A stretch of 64,000 nucleotides of DNA from positions 66,854,590 through 66,918,589 of the forward strand of contig CM057002.1 in assembly GCA_029891345.1 (NCBI GenBank), read 5' to 3'. The notes under the pieces are model-generated. The model ran no database searches. It was not told the origin of the DNA and saw only the letters and a list, made by a program, of their open reading frames with translations. Position numbers and translations under genes: made by a program. Shown piece by piece: positions 34,895 through 45,009 of the stretch (positions are counted from its first letter, which is position 1; the number at the start of each line of letters is the position of its first letter). The stretch is from Dryococelus australis. Taxonomy: Eukaryota; Arthropoda; Insecta; Phasmatodea; Phasmatidae.

Positions 34895-37181
34895 AAGCTG
34901 TTCACGATAAAGTGAGCACTTTTCAAATCAACCTTAGAAAAAAGTAACTGCCTCTGCCTGCATACATTTTAACGGGCGCTCTGAGTGACATGCGCTCAGT
35001 CAAGTTGGTAACAATGGATGGATAGTGAGTCACCTCTCTGTGCCCAGGTTAAGAAATTTCCTTTTGGGAAAACGACCCAACTGAAGACTCTCAACCTAGT
35101 GCCAAGGTGCCCCAGAGGAAAACACGGAAAAAATCAAAAAATAATTCTCCGCTCAAACGCAACTCTTTGGTGTTGTAAATAAATAAGTTATATCAAACAC
35201 AGCGCCCAGCCCAAAATAATTTTACTCACTTCCTTGCTGCTAAGTCCGGCACTCCTATGTAAAACCAACAACATTATAGCATGACAGAGATAAAATAATT
35301 ATTGGTTTAGTTATCAAGTAATACATCAACTCCACAGATGATAATTTTAAAAAAGGGGACGATTACTAATAAAATCATAACTTAATTTAACCTTTAGAAA
35401 GGTTTATTTTTTCCTTTTATCAATTCCCCTCACCAGCTGAGTACAAATATCCAACAACAAGAAATGGCAAGAATATAGTTTCATCCAGGAAGAGTATTTG
35501 TACATTTATATCAGCGTTTTTGCATTTCGTTACATTCATTCGTTTTATTTTCCACAGAGTAAAGTTAACAAGAGATAAGGAGAGTGCACCCAAACTTTAG
35601 TGTTACGAATCACACAAAGTTAAATGTTAACAAATAAGTTAACACACAAATAAAATATTACCTTTTGGAACCAGTCTTGTTCCATTATTTTAAGCATTAA
35701 ATTTTACTTTGTTTTAACCAAAAATTAAATAAAAATTAACAAATTTAGTGTTACATGTTGTGCAGAATATGCGCACAGCAAGCGCAATAAATGCAGTCCG
35801 TAAGTGCCATGCTTGAAGTTTTAGTTGTCATATCATGTACAAGGAGCATGCAGAAAATTAGAAAAATCCGGCCAAGAGGTTTCGGACGAAAATTCGGTGT
35901 GGGCAGCGACACACACAGCTCGGCAATTTAACACATGTTGTCCAAGAAAGATGCCGCAAGAGGCAGGCAGGTAAGTTTCAGCTGCACATGGGCTCAGTTA
36001 CATTTCCCTGGGGCAGTCTTGGACCGCACTAAGAAATATAAAATAATAATAATAATTTTAAAATATCTTTAACTTTCGTTACAAACACTAACAGGGGTGA
36101 GGCAATAAAAGTGGCAAAGATTCCACTTACCAAGGCGGCAGTGTTGAAATCCTATATACTATAAATGATGAATCTCTTCAGCAGTTAATTTATTTGCACT
36201 CACAACATGGTGGAAACGGGATGAAGGAGGACAAGTCAGCAAATTCCTTTGTGCATTGAGGGGCTTGGACAGAATTCCAAAAGTCGTGATATGGCTAATC
36301 GATAAATATCGAAACACCATGCCACGAGTGTTAAATGCAGTAGAAAATTCCACGACAATAATTTTAGAATCGCCAAATTATGAAGGTATTAAAAAAAACC
36401 AATGGCATGAGAAAGTTGGCAAAATTACAGAAATACAACGAACCATAACTGCATAAAAATCAAAATTTAACAACAGCTTTTTTGTTAGTTACTTGCCTTA
36501 TTACAGTACAAGTGCTGCTCTCTATTGCAGCGGCAAACAAAATACCGCATAAGTTTTAGACACCACTGAATATTACCAAAATAATAATAATAACATTTCG
36601 TATCAAGGCCGTCTGCGGCATTTGCAAATCAATGAAAAGGTAAACAAGATTGATATGTTTACAAACTTATAGTCTGTTCAGTATTAAGAGGAATAAAGAA
36701 ATTAAAAATTAGTTTCACACAAATTTAAAATTGCCATTAAACAAAAGTAGTTTCCCGAACAGAAACTGGGAAGCAAAATAAAAACGGGTCTCAACAAAAC
36801 AAGCTTAGATCGCTAAAAAAAGTAATTTAAAAGAGGGAAAAAAAGTAGAGAGAAAGGGACATGTCGTAGCATGGCACAAAAGTAGTTCCATAGTTTAAAG
36901 TAGATTAAATAAAAAGTGTTAGCTAACCATTTGTGATAACTTAAATTATTTATTTCGCTTTCTGATTTTTTTTTTTTTTTTATGAAAAGAAGTGTAAATT
37001 TAGCAGATTTGTTGAATATTTAGTTTTCTTATAATCTCGCAGTTTCACTTGATCGACGCATGAATAAAGTTATAAGAACCATAACAATGTTAATCTTACA
37101 TAAGGCGAAAGAATACACAATGCGCTTACAAGTAGATCTTTAGCAGGGCTTTCGAATTGCTTATTTTACCGTGAATAACCT
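34895..37181 (+). mobile_element. Family A MITE, copy 4, split by a 1.86-kb insertion
   Basis: Left part 34895-35025 (AAGCTGTTCACGATAAAGTG to GGTAACAATGGATGGATA) and right part about 36885-37181 (AAGTAGTTCC, AAAAAGTGTTAGCTAACC, GATCGACGCATGAATAAAG to TTTTACCGTGAATAACCT) together reconstitute the order of copies 2 and 6. The sequence between is foreign to the family. Confidence 0.75.
35026..36885. mobile_element. Unclassified 1.86-kb insertion within family A copy 4
   Basis: Its limits are fixed by the two halves of the interrupted family A element. The left end begins near TGAGTCACCTCTCTGTGCCC and includes a SINE-like piece (GTGCCCCAGAGGAAAACACG). The right end is near GGGACATGTCGTAGCATGGC. 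The interior is AT-rich with one GC-richer patch (35850-36010). Short frames on both strands near 36160-36456 have no recognisable domain. No clear terminal repeats were found, so the class is unknown; it may be composite. Confidence 0.45.
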
Positions 37182-37189
37182 ATAGCTAT

Positions 37190-37530
37190 TCTGTGTTGGA
37201 GATGTAAGCCGCCCAGTGTCGACCAAGAACACGTCTATATCCCGTCTTCAGTTGTTCGTCACACTCTGCTGGCTTCCTTAGGCCGTATGCACATGTGCGA
37301 ACATGGCCACAGTCGCACCGCAGCTACATATAAGCCAAGGCCTCGTGGGAAGTATTTGCGGCGCCGCATCATCTTGTTCTGTTTGTTCTGACCAGGCATG
37401 CCGCAGCAACAGCAAAACAATGTGGAACATGGCTTGACATTTTCTTTCTTCTTTTCACTGGAGAGCAGTCTACAGAGCTGGCGAGAAGGGGTTTACAATG
37501 TCTCTACAACAACGGCCTGTCCCAAGGGCT
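37190..37530. other. GC-richer patch, possible promoter fragment
   Basis: Composition rises relative to flanks. ACATATAAGCC near 37328 is TATA-like, followed by GC-rich CGGCGCCGCATC. No coding frame follows. It could be a fragment of a transposon promoter; nothing more can be shown. Confidence 0.2.
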
Positions 37531-37539
37531 CAATATTTT

Positions 37540-38050
37540 AGTTCTCTATTTCTTATTAATAACTTATATAAGTTGAATAGAGCTGCTTTGTATTGTTAAA
37601 TAATTTATCTATTAATATAAATCCATACTAATTTAGTTAATTACTTGAAAGACCTTTCTCAAAGTAATTTAAATTTAGAACAAGAAAATGTCTACGGCGC
37701 ATTAAAATTTATATTTACAGCATAAATATGAAAATTGTTATTTCGATGATGAATTTAAGATAGGTCCTATATATTCGCAGCATAAACTTAAACATTAAAC
37801 ATAAAAATAATAGGGTACCCATTGCAACATAAATATGTTTTACACATTTAAAGCAGTGACGTATACACATACGATCCTTAAAAAATTTTAACCTAAGTTA
37901 CTAAACTAGATTTTTTAAATTGTTGATTTAAAATATTTTACATGAAGATTTTTATATTAATATTTTAGTTATATGGGAAGCGGTTAATGCTGCATCAGAT
38001 TTATACTACACAAAATCTAGGACATATAAATTGCTGAGTCAAACATACCG
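37540..38050. other. Non-coding, nothing recognised
   Basis: Very AT-rich, no features seen. Confidence 0.45.
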
Positions 38051-38052
38051 AG

Positions 38053-38262
38053 GCAAATACCAGGACTCGCATTCAGAAGGTGCTGGGTTTGATTCCCGGT
38101 CCAGTCATACTGGTTTCAGTTTTCCGATATTTCCCCGAGGTCACTTCCGGAGAATTCTGGCAGGGATGGCTCCTTACCAGAGGCCATGACAGCTTCCTGT
38201 GCTGTTCTTGCATCTCTGAGCAATCTACTTCGTCTCTACTGACTTCGCTGTCGACGAGGTGT
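38053..38262 (+). mobile_element. SINE family 2 copy
   Basis: The B-box region GCTGGGTTTGATTCCCGGTC follows an eroded A box. Then come CTGGTTTCAGTTTTCCGATA, TTTCCCCGAGGTCACTTCCG and GGGATGGCTCCTT, and near the end CTTCGCTGTCGACGAGG. This body resembles tRNA-derived SINEs found widely in arthropods and differs from family 1. Confidence 0.6.
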
Positions 38263-38727
38263 GAGGCACTCGGTACTTACCTCGAGCCAAGCGTACAAGT
38301 CTTTCCCTGTAACTCGGCATTAAGGTGCGAGACATTCCGATGGGCAAAGTTGAAATGCGCTAATTATAGAGCCCGAATATTACCATGGTAACCCCCCCCC
38401 CCCATCCTACCCACCTCTACCCATTAAACTGGCCTTTCAAGGCGCTAGCAGTTTACGAGTTTGCTGTATAACCAATACTTTTTTTTAATAAACGTTTAGG
38501 AAACTCAGTTCATCATAAATATCTATATTTAAGGTAAATACTGCCTGAAACGATTATTGGAATACTTCCAACGAGTAACGAACGATACTCATATGTCATA
38601 ATGTTTTATTACAAATTAAATAAGTGGCTACACTTTGATTGCGTTTCATTTTAAACACGATAGAGTAAGATTATAAACTTTTAACATTAATATGCTTACT
38701 TACTTTCCAACAGTGTTACTTTGCTAA

Positions 38728-38865
38728 ACGTACAATATTAGTCAGCAGGTACGTACAATATTAGTCAGCAGTTACGTACAATATTAGTCAGCAGTTACGT
38801 ACAATATTAGTCAGCAGGTACGTACAATATTAGTCAGCAGGTACGTACAATATTAGTCAGCAGGT
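38728..38865. repeat. 23-bp minisatellite, 6 copies
   Basis: Six contiguous 23-base units (ACGTACAATATTAGTCAGCA plus GGT or GTT). There are no spacers between units, so this is not a CRISPR-like array. Confidence 0.97.
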
Positions 38866-38944
38866 ACGTACATGACAGAGTAAAATTTCGCGTCTTTATA
38901 TTTTAATCGTCAAGGTAGGCAGGTAGAGAAAGATCAAAGTTAAA

Positions 38945-39310
38945 TTAGTACTTTAGAAATCAACTATTTTAAAATTTAATCATGTACATAAGCGCAAGAG
39001 ACACATTCACTGGCATGCTCCGAGCTAAGTTGGTAACGATGTACGAAAAGTAGTTCGATGTGTTTACATTGTATCAAAAGAGTTACCCATTTATTATTTT
39101 TAATTGGCGGAGGCTTTACATTTGTTATGTTTCATGCATACAAAATAAATAATTAACTAATTATTAAAATAAATATGACTATTAAAAGATTCAAAGTTTC
39201 GCTTGGTTCAACGATGAATAAGGTGACCGGACCCATGTCAGTGTTATTGCAGAAGGATACAAAACAGTTTGAAAAGTTTACCTCCAGCTAACCGCGAAGA
39301 GCTTGTAATA
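38945..39310 (+). mobile_element. Family A MITE, degraded copy
   Basis: Recognisable by ordered remnants of copies 2 and 6: TACTTTAGAAATCAAC, CCGAGCTAAGTTGGTAACGA, GTTCAACGATGAATAAGGTG and a final CGCGAAGAGCTT that corresponds to the inverted end. Much more diverged than the others. Confidence 0.45.
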
Positions 39311-39369
39311 AAACGGCACGTGACTGATGATTGTGATTCAAGTGTCGGTATGTAAAAGATAGAAGGTTG

Positions 39370-39545
39370 TTGCCGGCCGTGAGGGACATTCCCTCCCTTC
39401 CCTACCTGCAGAGTGACTGAAGTGTGGTTGGAGAGTATACGGAGCGCATTGCCGGGGAGAAACGAGAGTACCCAGAGGAAACATCGACGACAGAGCATCG
39501 TCCGCCACATCACACACACAAGAATCTCCACGGGGTGTATTGTGA
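39370..39545 (-). mobile_element. SINE-like fragment, family 2 type body
   Basis: On the minus strand TTTCCTCTGGGTACTCTCGT and TCTCCCCGGC follow a GGCGGACGATG motif, a body arrangement seen in tRNA-derived arthropod SINEs. No head remains. A related piece is at about 35030-35110. Confidence 0.35.
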
Positions 39546-39594
39546 GGTTGGTCGCCCTAACAATATAGTCATGGTACTTTAAAGCCTCACGGGG

Positions 39595-39832
39595 GGGCCG
39601 CTGTGGCGTAGTAGTTAGACTACTCACCTCACACCAAGGCGAACTGGGTTCAATACCCGGCTGGGTCATTCCCGGATTTTCGAAAGCGGGAATAGTGCTG
39701 GACGATGCAAATGGTCGACGTGTTTCCTCGGAGATCTCCCATTTCCTCCATCCTTGCATTCTGATGCTGCTCCATTCTCACCTCACTTCACGCTCATTGG
39801 CTCGTTGTTAAGAGCCGCCCTATTCTCTTCTC
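39595..39832 (+). mobile_element. SINE family 1 copy
   Basis: Head GGGGCCGCTGTGGCGTAGTA with B box GGGTTCAATACCCGG, then the family body and terminal GTTGTTAAGAGCCGCCC. Confidence 0.8.
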
Positions 39833-39862
39833 TCTGTCACTCACTCACGATTCGAGGTAAGA

Positions 39863-40342
39863 TTACATCACGTTGTCGATATATTTATGCATACAAATTT
39901 GCCGAATAATTTGATGAGTTGCCGAAACTTGGAAAATCAGGTAACACGTAACGGAGACCCTCGATACGTAGTCCTTGTGGAACATGTCCTCTGCCATGGA
40001 CACCGAAACTGGACGAGTCAGAAACTGTGCCAGCACGAAGTCATGCTCAGTTCTACCTGGTAGTGTTACACCCATTACATAGTCCTTGTGGAACATGTCC
40101 TCTGCCATGGACACCGAAACTGGACGAGTCAGAAACTGTGCCAGCACGAAGTCATGCTCAGTTCTACCTGGTAGTGTTACACCCATTACATAGTCCTTGT
40201 GGAACATGTCCTCTGCCATGGACACCGAAACTGGACGAGTCAGAAACTGTGCCAGCACGAAGTCATGCTCAGTTCTACCTGGTAGTGTTACACCCATTAC
40301 AGGTAGGTCCACCACCTCAGACAAGGAAACTGCGAGATTCAC
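39863..40342 (-). repeat. Three perfect 111-bp tandem copies in an open frame
   Basis: Bases 39969-40301 are three copies of a 111-base unit, identical as far as I can compare. Because 111 is a multiple of three, a minus-strand frame of 159 codons stays open and repeats a 37-residue unit containing MGVTLPGRTEHDFVLAQFL and RPVSVSMAEDMFHKDYV. The composition is protein-like, but no known domain, promoter or splice context was recognised. The + strand is also open across most of the array. Treat as a tandem duplication of an unknown, possibly once-coding unit; a real exon on the minus strand cannot be excluded. Confidence 0.6.
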
Positions 40343-40794
40343 TAGACGTCAGACTTAACATCACTACAGTTACAGTCGACAGTCACCTCTGCACTAACCC
40401 CTTAAGTACACGTCACCTTTTTTTTCCAGGTGTTGCAAAAGAAGGAAAATTTTGGCGGGCGTAAAAAAGTGCTTCTAATGTTCCTACACCAAGTGAGAGT
40501 TCGGAACCCATGGAAAGGACTCGAGAACGCTCACGCCACGAGAAGCAATCAATTATAATATACAACAGCTGGTGAATCAGCAGTAACCAATAGCATTGTC
40601 CGTCCAGGGGAACGTGGCATCTGTATTGGCACTAACTTGTGTAACTGCACAGCATCGACCATGATTTCTGCAACATGTCAGATGTGAGCGAGTATATTCA
40701 GGATAATATGTTATAGGGTTAACAGGGTGCGCTACATAAATAATTACTAAAAGCACTGATAAATATACAGGTTGTTGGAAGTGATTCTAAATAT

Positions 40795-41225
40795 AGGCTG
40801 TTCACGGTAAAATGAGCTCTTTAGAAAGCCTTGCTTTTAAGTTCCACTTGTTTGTACCTTGTGTAGTCTTCCGTTTTATGTAAAGTTTACATTGACAAGG
40901 GCATTATCACATTATTCACGCGTCGGTCAAGTGAAACTGTGTAATTATTAGAAAAGGAAATATTTTACAAATCTGCTCGTTTTTACATTTCGGTGCATTA
41001 AAAAAATAGAAAGCGAAGTAATAATTGAGGTCGTCACAAATGATTTTACCTAACACTTTTTATTCAACGTCAAGTGCGTCAAGTTAAGGACCTACTTTTC
41101 CTCCATCATTACCAACTTTGCTGGGTGCGTGTGACACTGTGCACCCGTTAATATACATGTAGGTAGGAGCAATGCATTTTTTCTAACGTTGATGTCAAAA
41201 GTGCTCACTTTATCGTGAACAGCCT
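40795..41225 (-). mobile_element. Family A MITE, copy 5
   Basis: Left end AGGCTGTTCACGGTAAAATG and right end CTTTATCGTGAACAGCCTT, with an interior as in copies 1 and 3 (ACGCGTCGGTCAAGTGAAAC). Confidence 0.85.
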
Positions 41226-41839
41226 TTTAGCTTAGAAACTGCAATACTACATAACATTTTTTTGGTAAATTTATGAGCATGTATTTCGGCAACGTGGTAC
41301 ATAACTGTCGAGCTATTTGTTACATTGTGAATTTGCACTTCTTTGTTCGGCGTAAGATATCGCGATCAAGTAATGCATAATTCCGTACCAAATCATTGCC
41401 GAAATAATAGTCGGAATATTCAATCTATGATTGCCCTTATTCATCCTTCTACATATATCGGCTTCCAGAAACGTGTTCAGCGTCAGTTTATGTGGCACGC
41501 CTTCTTGAACCAGAAGGATCAGTTGAGCCATTGTCGTGTCGTTCTTGTTTGGTTGTGTGGCGGGGAATAACTCAGAGAAGATGTAAAAGATGGTCTTTGA
41601 CAGTGTGGTTGGGCAACGAAGCTCCAGACGAACGGGGAAGACCTTGCTCCCTGGGAAGTACACAGAGTCATAGCGAGTCCATACTTAAGAAGAGAGGCTT
41701 GGTTGTTGAACGAGTGTGTGCCGTAACAAGCAGTCTGCTTGGGTTTTGTTCATCGTTACAAATTATGGAAACACAAAAAATTCTTTCACTAGAGTTATTT
41801 ATATTGTAATTTTTAAGTTAAAAATTACACGTCAGTTTG

Positions 41840-42130
41840 TCGCGCAAAGATTTATGCACGTGCGATTCTTCAACTTCGTTCGTACATACTTACTAATTGC
41901 CTTCGCCTATTGGCCACTTGTCATATGTGAGAAGACATTTTCTACTCGCATAGACCTATCATATTTACGTCATCCCTACACTGAACGTCCGTAATTGGCT
42001 GGCAGATACTTAAGACGCGTAAGAGTTGAAATTTTCCAACCATGAAATAGGTTCTGAACTAATGTGTTTTGTGGTACAACTAGTCGTGGAATCTTTTTGC
42101 AAAAAACACGTGGTCTTACTTGTCATTTTA
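41840..42130 (+). mobile_element. Dispersed repeat E copy
   Basis: Phrases GAGAAGACATTTTCTACTCG, CACTGAACGTCCGTAATTGG, GAGTTGAAATTTTCCAACC and GTCGTGGAATCTTTTTGC in family order. Non-coding. Confidence 0.55.
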
Positions 42131-42139
42131 TACGAAACT

Positions 42140-42870
42140 ATATATACTTTATTCAATTATATGAAATGCTATAGATACTAAATTGTTTTCACATATGCGG
42201 TTTTGGTAACAACATTGGCTAATATGATAAAAGTTTTAAATACGGACTTCACCAGAAAACATTGAATAAGATTGGTTGATGAGGACTGTGGAGGGGGGAG
42301 TGGCTCTGGGGGAGGGGTATGGATCAACAGGAACTTAATCAGGCCTTATGGCACTGAATTCTAACACTATTTACGATTTATTTCAATACAAGTCTTTTAT
42401 TTGTATTATGCCGCCCAGCATTTGTCATTCATTAGCTGTTTGTAACTATTATTGCTACATACCATTTACTTTCTACCTTTTAAATGAGTTGAAACAGTCA
42501 TTGTATTTAAAATATATATATAACTCATATATTCCGTGGCACTTTCGATTCCCGATATATATATTGTATTTTGCCCCTTTTATAGTTATCGTGTTGAGTG
42601 TTTCTTAAGGAGATGTTTATTTCTGTCAAAGGGTAGCATGTATAGTTGGTTTCAAATAAATTGTGGTGTTGACTACGCCATTTACTTCATTAAAAATCAT
42701 TTGAGACAATGTAAAATGGCGAAAAACATGAGAGTTGAGATAATTTTTAAAGCGCCCTAGATTCTTGCTACTGATGTGAAGAATGGATACTTGTTCAGTG
42801 TTAGAATACTAGAGCAAGCACTGTCCTATTCGCGCACCGATAACATCTAACAACGAAAGAAAGAAAAGTG
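42140..42870. other. Non-coding, nothing recognised
   Basis: AT-rich sequence. The open frames here are short and leucine/isoleucine/tyrosine-rich, as expected from AT-rich non-coding DNA. Confidence 0.4.
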
Positions 42871-43050
42871 CAGAGATCCACACGTGGGAAAAGCAGCGGA
42901 CAATGCCATTGATCGGTGGGTGTTATCGGGTTCTCCCGTTTCTTCCGCCGTTGCATTCCGCCGCTGATCCATACTCACCTGACTTCACACTCATCGGCTC
43001 TCAATACCTCGATGTTAAGAGCAGCCCAAATCTTTCAACTCAGCTACAGT
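42871..43050 (+). mobile_element. SINE family 1, 5'-truncated copy
   Basis: Body only: ACAATGCCATTGATCGGTGG, GCATTCCGCCGCTG, CTCATCGGCTC and terminal GATGTTAAGAGCAGCCCAAA. It is followed directly by a long (CT)n tract. Confidence 0.75.
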
Positions 43051-43067
43051 TAGCTCGAATGACAAAC

Positions 43068-43070
43068 TCT

Positions 43071-43140
<70 letters not shown>

Positions 43141-43155
43141 CCTCTCTCTCTCTCT
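43068..43155. repeat. (CT)n microsatellite
   Basis: About 40 CT repeats with a few interruptions, directly 3' of a SINE copy. Confidence 0.95.
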
Positions 43156-43695
43156 TTCTCTTTCTATCACTTAGTCATACGTTCACATGACATTTGCAGC
43201 TCAGTTTGCAGATATGTTGGGTAAAATAACAAAACTTGGAAAGTTAGGGAATTCGCGCCTATTTCAGGTTACGTACCCGGCACCATGCTATAATATATAT
43301 CACTCTAAATTCGTTGATATGTGGATAGCACGGTCCTATAAACGTCTGTTGCTCTGCTGCCATGATCAACCACAGAAGGTTGCCAAACACAACGTCTGAG
43401 CTACATCAACGGCAGATTCCCTGTTTGTTGTCTCGCGCACATCATCTTCTCCATCGCCTCGCCGTGACGTAGTTATTACACACTGCTCATTTTACATATC
43501 TCCACGGCCTCACTTAGGCGCTAAGGGGAATGTTGGACGCCATCTTGGAGCTATACAGGATGTATCTAAACTATTGTAACAAACTTCGAGAGTTGATTCC
43601 TAGGATAAAAGCAAGCAAAAATTGCTTTATGGACATATGTGCTGCAAAGCGTTGTTATTGAGTTAAAGGCCTTTCACATTGTAGTAACGTGTATC

Positions 43696-43852
43696 ACTAC
43701 AGACAATAGGAAGACACACGCAAGGCGCGTTCCCAAATAATGTGAACACTAAAGACAATAGGAAGACACACGCAAGGCGCGTTCCCAAATAATGTGAACA
43801 CTAAAGACAATAGGAAGACACACGCAAGGCGCGTTCCCAAATAATGTGAACG
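43696..43852. repeat. 52-bp minisatellite, 3 copies
   Basis: Units anchored by AGACAATAGGAAGACACACG at 43701, 43753 and 43805. Nearly identical. Confidence 0.95.
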
Positions 43853-43969
43853 GCCAGATCAAATAAACCACCATGTTACTTCCTCTACGTGATAGCGTTC
43901 TAAACTATCCCATACGCGCATTACTTTGGGCAAGATGGCTGAGTGTAAGGATTAGGGTCATAGTCCATT

Positions 43970-44391
43970 TACACGGTTACTCCCAACTTTTCTGAAGTCC
44001 TGACTAAGTTCTACTTCCAGGATATTCCTCCGCCTCGTACAAACAAAGCTTATTCGAGTCTTGCAAATCACACCAAATGGACGTCGCACCGCATTACTGT
44101 ACACCCACTCTACTAATATTTTGTATAAGAACTATTTCTGTCAAAGGCATTACCAACACACATATTTTCTCACTGTTTTTTAAACATATTTACTATAAAT
44201 TAAATATTATAATGTATAGATAACCTATAAATGAAAGTTCAATTTCACCAAAAATAAAATACTTCTATGTAGTATAAAAGTCTGTGATACATGGCATATT
44301 TAGGAAACAACCAAAAACGTCATAAATGGGGTATTTTTTCATTCAAACGTTTGATTCGAAAAGTGTGAAGAAACAGCGAATAGAATATAGT
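43970..44391 (+). mobile_element. Family B copy, uninterrupted
   Basis: From ATAGTCCATTTACACGGTTA to GCGAATAGAATATAG, about 422 bp. Reference copy for the family. It ends about 490 bases before lysozyme 3 exon 1. Confidence 0.65.
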
Positions 44392-44645
44392 TTTAACTAA
44401 GTTAGGTATCGTCAGTCATACGTCCGTTAGTTCTAGTCGCGTGGTTACCACACAGCCCGCTTACCAGCTGAACTGTAGACTGAAGTCTCGCGTCTCGCTC
44501 AAGGACGCCGTTCAATGAATTGATGAATTCACTTTCCTTTCCCCTCCGGCTAAAAGTTCGTAGCAGGTGCAATTTTCCTCGTGGGACCCCATTCCACTAG
44601 AAAAATAAAAAATAATAATAATAAAAAAGTAGACGACCTCTGTCG

Positions 44646-44735
44646 ACATGTGACGTCAGCACAGCCACAGCGCTGCATGTGAAGTCAGCACAACCACAGC
44701 GCTGCATGTGACGTCAGCACAACCACAGTAAAGCA
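44646..44735 (+). promoter_or_regulatory. Three tandem CRE-type boxes upstream of lysozyme 3
   Basis: A 29-base unit is repeated three times. It places TGACGTCA at 44651-44658, TGAAGTCA at 44680-44687 and TGACGTCA at 44709-44716. TGACGTCA is the perfect palindromic cAMP-response element bound by CREB/ATF bZIP factors. The last box lies about 165 bases before the start codon. Function is inferred. Confidence 0.5.
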
Positions 44736-44751
44736 CGTGGCGTACCTAGTA

Positions 44752-44842
44752 GGGGAATAACCTGCTTCCGGCTCGCCACGCCACCCGCGCTGTTTGAAAT
44801 TACATAAACGGAAGTGATGTTAGAGTTTTGTTAGCGAGATAG
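44752..44842 (+). promoter_or_regulatory. kappaB-like and GATA motifs of lysozyme 3
   Basis: GGGGAATAAC at 44752-44761 resembles the motifs upstream of the other two lysozyme exons. AGATAG at 44837-44842 is a GATA-type site 38 bases before the ATG. No clear TATA box was found; ACATAAAC near 44804 is the nearest candidate. Confidence 0.35.
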
Positions 44843-44879
44843 CGTTCTCGACAACAACTCGCTGAGCTGTCGTGCGTGG

Positions 44880-45009
44880 ATGATGGCAGGTCGCGCGGTG
44901 GTGATGTTGGCAGCACTGGCAGCTGTATGTCAGGGAGAGAAACTGTCTCGCTGTCAACTATTGGACAACCTGGTTGAGAGAGGCATAGCGAAGGAAGATC
45001 TACGCGACT
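44880..45009 (+). CDS. Lysozyme 3 exon 1
   Basis: Signal peptide plus EKLSRCQLLDNLVERGIAKE and DLRD, ending in the first base of the Trp codon. The donor is GTGAGT at 45010-45015, the same hexamer as in the other two first exons. Confidence 0.95.

Noticed and set aside
38728-38865. Six regularly spaced direct repeats resembling a CRISPR array
   Set aside because: The 23-base units are contiguous with no spacers, and the genome is eukaryotic.
41313-41663. 116-residue minus-strand frame as a transposase
   Set aside because: No recognisable catalytic motif or domain; composition is compatible with chance in this sequence.
26215-44879. Lysozyme exons 2-4 for the orphan first exon
   Set aside because: I looked for the active-site, INS-x-W-C and C-terminal W-x-A-W coding patterns on the + strand and found none. 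Strongly diverged exons cannot be excluded without a translated search.
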